64,000 nt of DNA from Tetrahymena thermophila SB210 (Eukaryota > Ciliophora > Oligohymenophorea > Hymenostomatida > Tetrahymenidae). Position numbers and translations under genes: made by a program. Below are positions 25,090-37,440 of this stretch, one piece after another. The stretch lies in contig NW_002476514.1 of NCBI RefSeq assembly GCF_000189635.1, positions 57,873 through 121,872 of the forward strand. The letters run 5' to 3'. Each line of letters opens with the position of its first letter. The first letter of the stretch is position 1. The notes under the pieces are model-generated. The model made no database searches, was not told the origin of the DNA, and saw nothing but the letters and a program-made list of their open reading frames with translations.

Positions 25090-27130
25090 TTTTATTTAAT
25101 TTTTATATTAAGATTATTTCATTAGAATTGCCTTATGGGAAACGGTTCGTATAATCTTTTAGATTGTCAATCAAAATCTTAGCAAAAACTTGTTTGTTTT
25201 TAATTTTATTTTCAGTGATATCTCAATGCTAATTAATGAGGAAAGTTGAGTTTCTTCTATTATTAATAGGCTTAAGTAACACTTAATTTATTACTTTAAA
25301 GATTTCAATCAATTTGTTAATTTCTTTCTTGTTTTTGTTTGGTTTTCCTTTAAGTTATTATCCTTATTATCCAAGTAACATTTATTTGCCTATAAAGAAA
25401 TTTCTAACACATATTTTTTACACTTTTATTATTTATATTTTAAAAATATTTTATTTTACTACGATTTAATTAAAGCCAGCGCACTCAAGCTATCAATCAA
25501 TTCCTTCTTCAGATAATTTATTATTTTCAGAGCCTTCTTTGCAGATTCCACCCTAACCAAAATCCTTAAAAGTTAGTTACTTTGCAGTTTTCATTGAAAA
25601 CGCCAAATGAATTTAATGCAATCGTTTGTCAACAATCTACATTCATTTTTTCTGTGCCTTATTCTTACAAAAATTTGGCATTTAAATATAATCATTTTTA
25701 TTAATCCTATTTGTTTGTTTGTTTGCTTGCTGTTAATGAGTTTAAATGAAGTGCGAAATAAACAATTATTTATTACATCTAAATCTTTAAAAGATGGCTT
25801 GCTTGCTTATTAACTAAAAAGATGCTTTGCTTTCTATTATTATTATTATTATCAGCTTTTTATTAATAGCAAATTATTTGAGGTATATAAAAAAATTCTT
25901 TTTTCAATTAATATTATTTATGAGAATGTTTGTTATTGATTTCCAAAATTATAACCAGATATTTCCAATTCACTTAGCATTATATTAAGTTATGATCAAA
26001 TAAATATATGCATATCTTTTTTCTTCTATTTTTAAAAATATTCAACTAAAATTTATATGATACTTTCTGATGATTACATAAATTCTAAATATGTAAAGAA
26101 TCTCTATCTTTAATCTTTTTCTGTTTTTAGAAACCCTTTTTTTGCCTCTTATTCATTTAATATTTGCTTATAATAAATTTACTTTCTTTTAAGGCTAATA
26201 AGTGAGTTGCAATTTTAATCTTAATGAAGGTTATTAAGTTAATCTCAAATATAAAAATAAAAAAATAAATATATCTTTATTCTTCTATTTTTTAAAATCT
26301 TCAACTAAAATTTATATGATACATGCTAATTGATTACATACATTCTAAATATGTAAAGAATCTCTATCATTAATCTTTTTCTGTTTTTAGAAACCTTTTT
26401 TGCCTCTTATTCATCTAATATTTGCTTATAATAAATTTACTTTTTATTAAGGCTAAGTGAGTTGCAATTTTAATCTTAATGAAGGTAAAAATGTCAGAAA
26501 CTACACTGCATTTTTAAATCCTAAAAAATTGAATAAAGTAATAAATAAATAAATACTTTGTCTCTTAATTAACAAAAACTTTTGATACTCTAAATCATTA
26601 ATTATTCTATTTAATATTCCTTAAGAAATCAGTTCTATAATTTTTTATAATTTGATGTAAATAACTCGCTTTTAAAATGTAATATGAAGAAGTTCCTGTA
26701 ATAAATAAATTAATAAATTCAATCAAACCATAATTTTTTCGAAAAAAATAGCTTCTTCTTTTTGTTTTCATTATTATCTACATTATCTTGTTCATTGTTA
26801 TTTTAAATTTCCGCTAAATAACTAACTAACTAACTAACTAATTAATTAATTAATTTAAAGTCGTATGTTAAGTAATTAAGAAACAAATAACTTTTTAAAT
26901 TAAATTTACTTTCTCTTTCAGTAATAAAAATTAAGAATTAGTCTTCATTAAGTTTAAATTTCTGATTTGATAAGTAAAAATACTTCTTCAATATAGATGC
27001 TGGATCCTAAAGAATTACTAAGCTAATCCTTTAATTGAACCAAAAGTAAATCTACTGAAAGATTTCCTTATGTTATTGTTTCTTTAAGCTTTCTTACAAA
27101 TCAGTAGATAATTTTTCAATCACATATTAT
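25090..27130 (-). pseudogene. Channel C-terminal relic (ii)
   Basis: This relic covers the whole C-terminal half of the channel family. The conserved end (NLKDYTNRFP, matching DILKDYAKYFP of the gene) lies near 25150, KEGSENNKLSEE (gene KQESENSKISEE) near 25540, the post-cNMP region near 26000-26500, a cNMP-domain piece near 26560-26690, and SLKRE-type sequence near 27080. Frameshifts and TGA codons break it. About 250 bases with 'cctcttattcat' are tandemly duplicated (about 26090-26230 and 26330-26480). Plus-strand open frames here (25607-25813) are antisense shadows. Confidence 0.7.
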
Positions 27131-27963
27131 AGCAAGATGCCATACAAAAATTTCGTCTATTGAATATCACTTATAATGAAATAGATTTATTAGTTATTTA
27201 TTAAAAAATTTATCTGATTTTTATATATATTTTATAATAGAATTGTAATTAATTAATAATTTAATATATAATAATTTTTTTACATCCAAATTTTAAATTT
27301 AGCTAAATTTTCTGAAGTAAGCTAAGTGGGGTAGCAAAAATACAGGAAGGATTTGGGGATAATTAATTAATTAGTTTTACTTAATTAATGAAAACGCCTA
27401 TATATATTTAAAGATTGATTAATACCTTCGGTTTACGCACTCATTTATCAAGTTAATTAAAAAAAATAAATAAATACATAAGTACTTAATAAAAGCTGAG
27501 TCTTATTAATTATAGTAATAATTTAATTTTGAATGGATTATTATTATTTAATGAGCATACATACATATTAATAAATATAAAGTAAATCAATTTGAAAAAT
27601 TTAAAATATGTTTTACTAATTAAAATCGAAGAATGAATAATACAGGCAAGTGTTGAATTTTTAATTTAAAGTTTAATAGATGGAAATAAGTTAATAAGTA
27701 ATACTATATATATCCTTTTCAGTTGTAAACATAAATCTTGCAAAATTCAAAATATAATAATAATAATTATTTTTCCATATTTTTTTATTGATGCATGGAT
27801 GAATGGAATGATGGAATGATGGATGGATGGATGGACTAAAAAATTCCAAAATTAGTTTAGTTAGCTATTCGAAAATAATAATAAATATATATATTTAAAA
27901 GAACTATAAATATTACTTAATAAAATAAAAAGATTTAAAAGAAATAAAAAAAGGTTTTGAAAC

Positions 27964-28055
27964 AGGTTTCGAACCTGAAAAAAAAATAAAAATAAATAAC
28001 ATCTTTGATTAAAAATTTTTTATTTATTAATTTTGTTGATTCAGGTTCGAAACCT
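27964..28055. repeat. Inverted repeat with tRNA B-box-like arms, copy 3
   Basis: Arms 27964-27979 and 28040-28055 are perfect 16-base complements. The arms are conserved while the AT spacer varies. Confidence 0.85.
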
Positions 28056-28576
28056 AATTTCGTACTTTTTTTTAATTTTATTTTAATTGATAAAAAATAA
28101 TTATTGTTTTACTAAATATATATTTTCAAATCTCATGAGTGCTTGTGTGCGTGTGAAATTATCTATCATTCGAGAATAGGTATAGCATATTTTGATAATT
28201 GAGAGATCTATCCTATCATCTAATCATATTAAAAATAATATTTGGATTATTTAAAAATTTTGATAATGTAGTACAAACAAATATTTTATTAAAATTACTA
28301 CATATTTTAATTAAAGGCATTTTATAAATAAATAAATTCATTTTGTTTCAAGTATTATTGGCCTTAATTTATTACTTATATAATTATTGCTTTAATATAT
28401 ACATTCATATATTTATCATTATTATCAACTAATTAATTATAGTTTTTAAAAAAAATATATAAAAATAATTAATTATTTAAGGAATTTACTGATATTGCTT
28501 TACATAATTAGCTTTCTTAAAATTTAACTTTTTGCTTAAAAACATATTAAACAAATAAATTTATGATGTTATTTAG

Positions 28577-28684
28577 TCGGGATAGACAGAATATTCGGTT
28601 ATGCCGAATAAAATTTTTATTCGGTATCATTTATTCGGTATTCTGTATTCTTTAAAAAAGTGATATTTGGTCTGACCCTAGTAT
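28577..28684. mobile_element. Small MITE, possibly hAT-like
   Basis: About 108 bases present only in this U copy; the other copies read straight through at about 24580 and 30420. It is flanked by TTATTTAG on both sides (28569-28576 and 28685-28692), a candidate 8-base target duplication. Ends are TCGGGATAGAC and GTCTGACCCTAG, imperfectly inverted. Inside are four ATTCGG-type subterminal motifs, two of them forming the palindrome ATTCGG-ttatg-CCGAAT. The exact ends are uncertain by a few bases, and the superfamily is inferred from duplication length and CGGG/AGGG ends. Confidence 0.65.
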
Positions 28685-29189
28685 TTATTTAGTAACAAAT
28701 ATGATAGGCAACAAATTTTTGTAGACGTTATCGTGTACTAATTAATTATAATTATAATTTTATTTTTGAGATAAGAGATATTTTCAAAAATTTTATAATT
28801 TAATGGAAGGTTTTCTACAAAATTTAAGTTAAATTCAGTATTCATTTATTCCATCTTGTAGAGAGAGAGAAAATTATTATAATAAATTTTTATTCCATAT
28901 TTTACCTTCTGTCTGCTCTGTAAATAAAATAAATCTTTTTCATTTTTAAGTATTAGTTTAACATGAGATTTACTGAATATATAAAAAGATAGATTTCAAT
29001 CCAATTAGATGGAAAATTTAATTTTTCTTAAGAAAGTATGAGATCAGCTCATAAAAATTTTTAACTTGAAAAATTCTTTACTAAATTAATAAATAATTAA
29101 TTAATTATAATCAGATTTTATTATAAAGTAAAATAAAAAGATAACTTTTATCATTTTTGATATGTTTTTTGTTTTATTTTTTTATCTAA

Positions 29190-29300
29190 ATATTATTTGG
29201 TTGGAATTAATTGCCTTATGGAAAATGGTTAATATAAATAATCTTTTGTTTAGTCAACCAAAATCATAGCAAAATAAACATTATACTTTGTAGAGTTTTA
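29190..29300 (-). pseudogene. Channel C-terminal relic (iii), tail only
   Basis: About 100 bases carrying only the last conserved stretch of the channel family (the 'ttgccttatggaaaatgg' block, DILKDYxxxFP-like on the minus strand). The rest of the copy was lost where the next U unit begins. Confidence 0.5.
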
Positions 29301-29309
29301 ATTTTTTTA

Positions 29310-30880
29310 AGATATTTCATAATAGAATCGATTTATTTTATTTAATCATTTTAGAAATAAATTAAGTAAGTAAGTAAGTAAATCAATTGTGTAAATTTAA
29401 ACAATTCTCATTTTAAAATGATGTTTTACTAATTAAAATTGAAGAATGAATTAATGAATGAATGAATAAATTAATGATACAGGGAGGTGTTTAATATTTA
29501 ATTTATGGTTTAATAGATGGTAAATCAATTAATTGGTAATAAGATAGATATCTTTAAGTTACAAGCATCAATGTTGCAAAATTCTAAATAAAATAATAAT
29601 TAAAATTATATATCCTTCTTTTTTGATTTATTAATTGATTGATGGACTATAAAATACTAAAAATAGTATAGTATAGTGTAGTTAGTTAGTTATTTATTTA
29701 GTTATTCTCTAATAATTATTATATGAGTAATAAATAAATAAATAAATAATATATATTTAGTAGAATAATAAATATTATTTAATAAAATGAAAAAAATGTA
29801 AAACAAATAAAAAAAGGTTTTGATATAGGTTTAGAGCCTGAAAAAATAAAAAATAAATCTTTGAGCAAACATTTTTTATTTAATTTTTTCGTTGATTCAG
29901 GTTCGAAACCTATTTATTTTGATTCTTTTTTTTATTTTTTTTATTGATAAAAATATATTTATTGTTTAAGTAAATATATTTATTTCCTAATATCACACAT
30001 GCGAAATAATTATTCAAGAATAGCTACTGCATATTTAGATGATTAAGAAGTCTTATATATCATCTAATAATACCAGAAATCATATTTTGAATTTATTTTA
30101 AAGTTTTGATAAGCTAGTAGTTATTCAAATATTTTATTCAAAACACATACTGCATATATTAATTAAAGGTATTTATGATTAAATTCATTTCGTTGCAAAT
30201 ATTATTGGCATTACTTTATTACCTTACTTACTTATTTATTTAATTATTTCTTTCATTCATTCATCATCATTATTAATTAATTCTAAGTTTGAAAAAAATA
30301 TTATCTAAAAATAATTAACTATTTAAGGAATTTGCTCATATTACTTTACATAATTAACTTTCTCAAAATTTAATTATAGCTTTAAACATATTAAAAAAAT
30401 AAATTTTTGATGATTATATTTAGTAACAAGTACTATAGACAACAAATATCTCTAAACATTATTGTGTAATCATAATAATTTTATTTTTGAGATGAGAGAT
30501 ATTTTGAGAAATTTAATAATTTAATGGGTAGTTTTTGTACAAAATTCAAGTATAATTTCAGCCATCATTCTATTTTCTCGATAATGATAATAATAAGGAG
30601 TTTTATTTTATATTTTACCTTGTGTCCACCAAATAAAATAATTCTTTTTCAGTTTTAAGTGTTAATTTAAAATTGCATTAATTTTAATTGGGAAGATTTA
30701 CTTTATATATAAAGATACACGCTAATGCCAATGCAAATAGATAGATGGAAAATTTAATAATTCCTAAGAGAATATGATTTTAACTTGAAATATTCTTTAG
30801 TAAATTAACAATAAATAATAAGATTTTATTATAAAATTAAATGCTTACTTTTGTCTTTCTTGATATTTTTATTTAATATT
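29310..30880. repeat. Repeat unit U, copy 3
   Basis: Close to the copy at 22830-25080 but without its internal duplication and without either MITE. It therefore serves as the empty-site reference for both insertions. Confidence 0.65.
29827..29911. repeat. Inverted repeat with tRNA B-box-like arms, copy 4
   Basis: Right arm intact (29896-29911). The left arm (29827-29842) carries two changes, AGGTTTAGAGCCTGAA, so it no longer pairs perfectly. Confidence 0.75.
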
Positions 30881-31790
30881 TTTAGCTCAAGATTATTTCA
30901 TTATAATTACCTTATGGGAAATGGTTTGTATAATCTTTTAGCTTGTCAAAATCATAGCAAAAAGTTATACTTTGTAGAATTTTAATGTTTGCTTTTAAGA
31001 TTATTTTAAATGATATCTTAATGCTAATTAATGAGGAAAGTTGAGTTTCTTCTATTATTAATTGGCTTAAGTAATACTTAATTTATTATTACTTTAAAGC
31101 TATTAGTCAATTTATTAATTTCTTTCTTCTTTTTAGGTTTTCCTTTAAGTTATTATATATCCTTATTATGCATGTAGCATGTGCTTGCTTATAAAGAAAT
31201 TTCAAATTTTTACTTTTTACACTTTTATTATTTAATTATTTATTTAAAATATTTTATTTGATTGCAATTTAAAGCGAGCTCTCAAGCTATCAATTCTTTC
31301 TTCAGGTAATTTCTTATTTTAGAGCCTCCTTTGCAAATTCCACCCTTATGAAAATCCTTAAAAGCTACTCAGCAGTTTTCATTTTGAAAACGCAAAATGA
31401 ATTTAAGTTTCTCAATAATTTACATTCATTTTTTCTGTACCTCATTCTTGCGAAAATGTGGTATTTAAATATTAGCATTTTATTAATCCTATTTTGCTGT
31501 TTGTTGTTAATGAATTTAAATGAAGTGCGAAATAAACAATTATTGCTTACTTCTAAATATTTATAAGATGACTTGCTTGATTGCTTATTAACTTAAAAGA
31601 TGCTTTGCTTTCTAAATTTACTATCAGCTTTTTATTAATAACAAATTAATTTGAGGTAGATGTCTTTTTATTTAATTAAGTTCTTTTTAGGATTAATATT
31701 ATTTGTGAGAATGCTACTGATTGATTTGCAAATATAACCAGATATTTCCGAATTACTTAGCGTTATATTAAATTATTCTCAAATATATAC
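30880..31790 (-). pseudogene. Channel C-terminal relic (iv)
   Basis: The end of the family is well preserved near 30930: YDFDKLKDYTNHFPQGN against YDFDILKDYAKYFPLGN of the intact gene. Upstream pieces match relic (ii) at 25250-25950, but the copy stops near 31790, just before a perfect hairpin and the inverted repeat at 31865. The plus-strand open frame at 31348-31566 is an antisense shadow. Confidence 0.65.
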
Positions 31791-31803
31791 ATATAGCACT
31801 TCG

Positions 31804-31849
31804 ATGAATTAAATTCTTGCGAACGCTGAGATGCAAGAATTTAATTCAT
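31804..31849. repeat. Perfect 17-base hairpin
   Basis: Arms ATGAATTAAATTCTTGC and GCAAGAATTTAATTCAT with a 12-base loop (GAACGCTGAGAT). It sits exactly where homology of the channel relic ends and 15 bases before the inverted repeat. It has no T-run after it, so a simple terminator is unlikely. Confidence 0.85.
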
Positions 31850-31864
31850 GGATAAGCTATAAAG

Positions 31865-32011
31865 TAGATTAATGTAATAAATAAAATTCATTAAATTTAG
31901 TAATTTAAGCTTTTTTATATTTTTTTTTAAATAAAATTTATAATTTTAAATTACCTGATTTATTTTTTATAATAGTTTTTTGATTTATAATATTAATTAC
32001 ATTTTTAATTG
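31865..32011 (+). repeat. Inverted repeat, left arm (partner at 51548-51687)
   Basis: About 147 bases that match the reverse complement of 51548-51687 at roughly nine positions in ten. The best stretch is 'aaatttataattttaaatta' through 'cctgatttattttttataat'. The pair brackets 19.5 kb holding two antigen genes and five pore-half pseudogenes. Confidence 0.75.
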
Positions 32012-32339
32012 CACCCACAATTAAAATTAATGAAAAAGTTGCTAAATTTATTTAATTTTATGGGATTCTAAATAAAAAATAAAATATTTTATTGTTCTCA
32101 ATACCAAAACAGGACTTATTATATATTTTTTTTAAAAAAAGTTTAATAAGTCACTAATTTTACAACACCTTAGCTCTAAATTTAAATTTGCTCATATTTA
32201 GAACTAATTTATCTTTTAATAACATAAAAAAAAACTGATTAAACATTTCTCAAATATACATACTACAACACCCTATTCAGAATATATAAATTTAATAGTG
32301 AAATTTTAAAATATTATATCAATAATATTAATATATTTC
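32012..32339. other. 3' flank of antigen IV
   Basis: AT-rich. The last 150 bases before the stop are shared with 38095-38253 and 2500-2717, so this 3' flank moved together with the antigen family. Confidence 0.5.
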
Positions 32340-34001
32340 TCAGATGAGTAAACATAGCAAAAGCATAGTAAAAGCCAAAGTTAACAGGTATGAGCCAGTA
32401 GTAGAAGTTAAGTCAGCTTAGCAAATATTATTTGAATCAGCATTGTAACCTGTAGGGCATGAGGCAGCACAAGTAGTTCCACTGAGTAATTTACCAGCAG
32501 AATAAGCTGTATGAGCAACAGTGTTACCATTACAGGATTTACACATCCAACCATTGAGATTAGAACCTGGATCAGCAGTACAATCAGTAACTTAACAATT
32601 TGGAGTTCCAGAAGGTGTAAATAAATTTTAGATTGTAGAATTAGCACCACATCCTTTGCAGTCAGTAGCCTTAGCACCAGCTGAATTTGCAGTACCACAA
32701 CCAACATCAGCACCGTTAGTTGCTTAACAAACATTATTTTAATCAGCAGCATATCCTATAGGGCAACTGGCAACGCAAGATGTTCCACTGAAGAATTTAC
32801 CAGCAGAATAAGCTGCATGAGCAAGAGTGGCACCATTGCAGGATTTACACATCCAACCATTGAGATTAGAACCTGGATCAGCAGTACAATCAGTAACTTA
32901 ACAATTTGGAGTTCCAGAAGGTGTAAATAAATTTTAGATTGTAGAATTAGCACCGCATCCTTTGCAGTCAGTAGCCTTAGCACCAGCTGAATTTGCAGTA
33001 CCACAACCAACATTAGCACCGTTAATTGCTTAACAAACATTATTTTTATCAGCAACATATCCCATAGGGCAACTGGCAACACAAGTTGTTCCAATGAAGA
33101 ATTTACCAGCAGAATAAGCTGCATGAGCAACAGTGTTACCATTACAGGATTTACACATCCAACCATTGAGATTAGAACCTGGATCAGCAGTACAATCAGT
33201 AACTTAACAATTTGGAGTTCCAGAAGGTGTAAATAAATTTTAGATTGTAGAATTAGCACCGCATCCTTTGCAGTCAGTAGCCTTAGCACCAGCTGAATTT
33301 GCAGTACCACAACCAACATCTGCACCATTAATTGCTATGCATGTATTACTTGAATCAGCAGCATATCCTATAGGGCAACTGGCAACACAAGATGTTCCAC
33401 TGAAGAATTTACCAGCAGAATAAGCTGGATGAGCAAGAATGGCACCATTGCAGGATTTACAAATCCAGCCATTCAAATTAGTGGATGGATCTCCAGTACA
33501 ATCAATAACTTTACAATTTGGAGTTGCAGAGACTTTAAAGAAATTTCTGACAGTAGTAGATGGTCCGCATGCATTACAGTTAGCAGAATTAATACTACTT
33601 GGTGTACCACAGCCAACATCAACACCTCCAACTGAAAAGCAATTGTATGATGAATCAACTTAAAAACCTGGATCGCAAGAGGCAACACAAGTATCTACTT
33701 CGAATAATTACCCTCCACTATAAACTTAATTAGCACCTGAAACACCGTTGCAAGAAGCACACATATAACCATTGAGATTAGTACCTGGAGCAAGACTACA
33801 ATCTTTAACAACACAATTTGGACTACCACTAGGTTAAAATAAATTTGAGATATCAGAAGTAGAACCACAATATTGGCAGTCTTAACTATTCATTCCTCGA
33901 CTAGTAGGCGTACCACATGGAGTATCGCTACCTATTGAATTTGCGTTTACAGATGAAGCTGTAATTGAGATTATAGCCAAAATAGCTAGTAATTTATTCA
34001 T
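32340..34001 (-). CDS. GPI-type Cys-rich repeat surface protein (immobilization-antigen-like) IV
   Basis: A single exon of 553 residues under the ciliate code. It starts MNKLLAILAIISITASSVNA, a signal peptide, and ends with the hydrophobic tail LLTLAFTMLLLCLLI next to TGA, fitting GPI anchoring. Between them are five repeats of about 102 residues with the order CGTANSAG, DCKGCGANSTIQNLF, GTPNCQVTDC, LNGWMCKSCNG, YSAGKFF, CVASCPxGY, ADxNNxCQA. The last three units are almost identical at DNA level with an exact 306-base period; the first two are diverged. Some Gln codons are TAA within the repeat, so a standard-code scan breaks it up. It belongs to a different subfamily from the genes at 3859 and 16596. 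Confidence 0.9.
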
Positions 34002-36689
34002 TTTTGAATTTTTTTTTTTTTTGTTAATTATTACTTTTAATTATAAATTAATTAAATATATTTATTTTTCATTTAGTTTATGATTTAAAGAACCTCTTGA
34101 CTATAATCATTAAAAAAGCAACTTTGATTTGTATGGAATTTTATATTAATTAATTTATATGTTTGTTAATAGTATAATTTCAACCTTAAGTAAAAAATAT
34201 TTCTAAATAATAAATTGATATTCTTCTTGTATCTATGAAGTAATAAAAAATCCCATCTATTCGATCCCCCCCTTAAATTCTATTTATTATAAATTAATTT
34301 ACATATTATTATTTCTTTTAGTTAAGGAGGGTAATCTTGGATAGTAGATTATATTATCAAAAATTTAATACCCTTGATTGAGAAAAATAATGTTTACTAT
34401 TTAATTAAATTAATAGAGTTATATTTAATCAGAATTATTTTAGAAAAATCAACTTTACGTTTATTTAATTTTAATTTAAAAAAACTTGCATTTACTTATT
34501 TTTATAAAACAATAAAAGGAAAGAATATTTTATATCCTTCAAAATTTAAAATATATTTTTATAAATGTAATATTTACTGAGCAAATATTTCCAATATCAT
34601 TTATCTAAATTAGATAAAATAAATGCCTCATACATAAATTTTAGCAATATTTAATTAGAAGTATTATTTTAAAAAATCAGTGATATATATATATATTACA
34701 CTTATTGATAAATTAAAAAAAAATTTTCAGAAGAATTTCTTAAGGAAATAACTTTTAATAATATTTAAACACATTTATTTTTATTAATACAGTTTTTTAA
34801 TTTATTAAAATGAAAAAGGTTTAATGTTTAACATATATTTTAAAAAAACTTTTAAGATAATTTACTTAATCATTTCATTATTTAAAATTTTATCCAAATA
34901 TTAATATAAAAAATAATAATCTTTAAAACATTTTTCATTTAAATACAGAATTTCTTATGACAAAAGATAATAAGTGAATTTTAAACATAATTTAATTAGC
35001 ATAAGGCAATTTTCAATAATAATCATTCACTCAATCAATCAATGAAAAGAAAATAATAATCAAATTTTTTTTATTGTTTTCAATATCTGATAAATTCAGA
35101 AGACTAAATGATGTATTAACTTAATTTGTAGAACTCGAATAATTAATAAAAGTTTTGTAATTTTTATTTTATGATAGGAGATTTGAAAATATATATAAAA
35201 GCAAGTAATTAATCTTAAGGTGGGGAATTTATTTTTTAAAGTAGAAATCAAACAAAAAATTTGAATAATTTTAGTCCCGTATAGGATTTTTGATTCCTAC
35301 TATGGGTCCCGGTTGGTACCCCTCCCCCCGTAGATTATATTTTGAAAGATTAATAATAATAGAACCAAATTGTTTGCAATTTATTTAGGTTACTCTTACT
35401 AATTATGAGATTACAAATTAAATTAATAATTCATCAGAATCAAATTAAAAAACTTTATTTAAAAACAATTTACATTTACTATTTTTTGTCAAACAAAATA
35501 AAGGAAAGAATATTTATTTATATTCTTTAATATTTAAAATATATCATTAATATGTAATATTTTGTATTGCAAGCTTTCCCAAAATAATTTATCTGAATTT
35601 AATAAAAATAAATTTTGAGGAGATAAATATTAATAATATTTAATTAGAAATATTATTTAAAAATTAGTTGAATATATATATAAATTACACTTATTGGCGA
35701 ATTAAATAAATTTTTCTGAATAATTCTTAAGGAAGCAAATATATTTTAATAATTTTTAAACTGGAAAGATGACATAACGTTAATTTTTATTTTTATTAAT
35801 ACAATTTTTTATTTTATTTATTTGGAAATAGTATAATGTTAAACAAAAAATATAATTATTCTTTTAATATATCTAACTTAGTTAGTTAGTCATTCATTTA
35901 TTTATTTCATTATTTTTAAAATATTATTATAAAAAATAATAATTTAAAGAATATTTAATACAGACAAAATTTCCTATGACTAACAATAATTAATAAAATT
36001 TAAAAAGAAATTAAATGGCTTGAGGCAATTTTCAATAATGATCAATCAATCAAAAAAGAATAATAATTAAATTTTTTATTTATTTTTCAAGATCTGATTA
36101 TTTTAGAAGTCTAAGTGATTTACCTATTAATTTAATATTGAAGACCTCTAATAATTAATAAAAACTTTGTTACTCTTTATTTCATGATAATTACCCTGGA
36201 AATAGAAATAAAATTAAATTAGCGATCTATCTTAATGTGGGGAGATTTATTTTATAAAGTAGATAACTAAAGAAGAAATCATACAAAAATGGAAGAAATT
36301 ACAATTTTATATAAATATAAACTCTATTTATGTATAAATGTAAATATTTATGGGTAATTTAAAACTACAAATTTTCTTTTAAAGTACAGATTTTATCAAA
36401 AAGAAACAATAAAATATTAGGAATAAAAAAATCTCTTAAATTTCTACCCTCTAATAAATTTTAAATTAATTCATTATTGTAATAAAGAAAACAAAAGAAA
36501 AGGTGTGTTTTATCAAATTTCTGTACTAATAAATCAATTGGTATTGTAATAAATTAATTAGTGGAAAACTTAACACATTTTATTAATAATTACTGTAATG
36601 TTTGTTTTAATAATTTTACAATTAATAATTTATTTTAACATATTTATTATCTTAGCCTATGTAATAATTTGTAATATTTGTTTTTTTTA
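34002..36689. repeat. Spacer with two copies of repeat V (0.9 kb)
   Basis: The first 300 bases are the AT-rich 5' flank of antigen IV. Bases about 34370-35220 and 35340-36250 are two copies of unit V, whose landmarks are 'tttacatttact', 'taatatttaattagaa', 'ttacacttattg', 'attcttaagga', 'agatctgataaatttagaag' and 'attaataaaaactttgtta'. An open frame at 34374-34580 is part of the repeat and is not called. A GC-rich oddity is at 35276-35335. Confidence 0.55.
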
Positions 36690-37440
36690 GTTCCTTTAAG
36701 TTGATCTCTGATAAGGTATCTCTCAACGCAGTTATAAAATAGCCAAAGGAAATTGTTGTGAATGGCATAATTATTACTATAAACATAGTCTCTAATACAG
36801 CTGGACACTTAATTGAACCAACTGCCTTTTGACCTTAAAAGGGTAGAAAAATAGATTGCCACCATGTTATGTTGCATTAAATGTACAAATTTTGATTAAG
36901 CCATCGCTTCTTTGCTGATTAGCCACAACAGAAAAAAAAGATTACTAAGCCAGTTAGGTTCTATTTTTAACTCTCATGTATGTATAGCTGCAATTCTTCA
37001 TATTTCAAGTTAAGCTAAATGCTAAACAGATGAATAAATTAAAGTTACAAAGTTGATGACAATGTAGATCACATCAAAACCTTTTTTGAAAATAAATTAA
37101 AAAGCTCCTTGCCAGTAATAATTTCCATTTCATTCTAAATTTAGTATTAAATTGAAAGTAGAAAATAAAGCAACCTCAAATAACCAACAACTTAGAAAAA
37201 TATTTGTGAGAAATGGCTTTAGGATAACAAAAACAAATATATTATGTTGTATTAAGTGATAATATTTAACATTCATAATGTATAAATTCAATTCGCAATC
37301 TTCAATATTTTAGCTAAAATAAAATTAGCATAACATAAAAACCTTATTTGCTTGAAAAGTTGAAAAGAGGAGTTTTCTTTAGTTAGTTAAAAAGAATATG
37401 TTGGTTGCAACAATAAAATCTAAAAAATTTCTTTTACAAA
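36690..37440 (-). pseudogene. Channel pore-half pseudogene A
   Basis: Covers S1 to just past S6 of the channel family. The CCSK/NYLKKxPL region is near 37380 and KYEELQLY near 36990. The pore block is W-W-Q-S-I-F-L-P then K-A-V-G-S-I-K-C-P near 36830-36860. S6 (TMFIVIIMPFTTISFGYF) lies near 36750. It has TGA in the S1 region, a 4-base insertion (ACAT) after the KYEELQLY codons, and a pore helix that does not match the intact gene. The N-terminal start and all C-terminal exons are missing. Confidence 0.7.

Larger units (their letters stand above)
27430..29190. repeat. Repeat unit U, copy 2
   Basis: Same landmark order as the copy at 22830-25080, without the MITE at 24334 but with a different insertion (28577-28684). 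It is more diverged than the other two copies. Confidence 0.65.

Noticed and set aside
25607..25813. Conserved plus-strand frame also seen at 31348-31566
   Set aside because: Both lie antisense to channel C-terminal relics (KEGSENNKLSEE on the minus strand); conservation comes from duplication.
32408..33328. Long minus-strand Leu/Val-rich frames over antigen IV
   Set aside because: They are the wrong frame of the 306-base repeats; the true frame is interrupted only by TAA/TAG, read as Gln.
34374..34580. Plus-strand 68-codon frame
   Set aside because: Part of repeat V; not open in the other copies and of low complexity.
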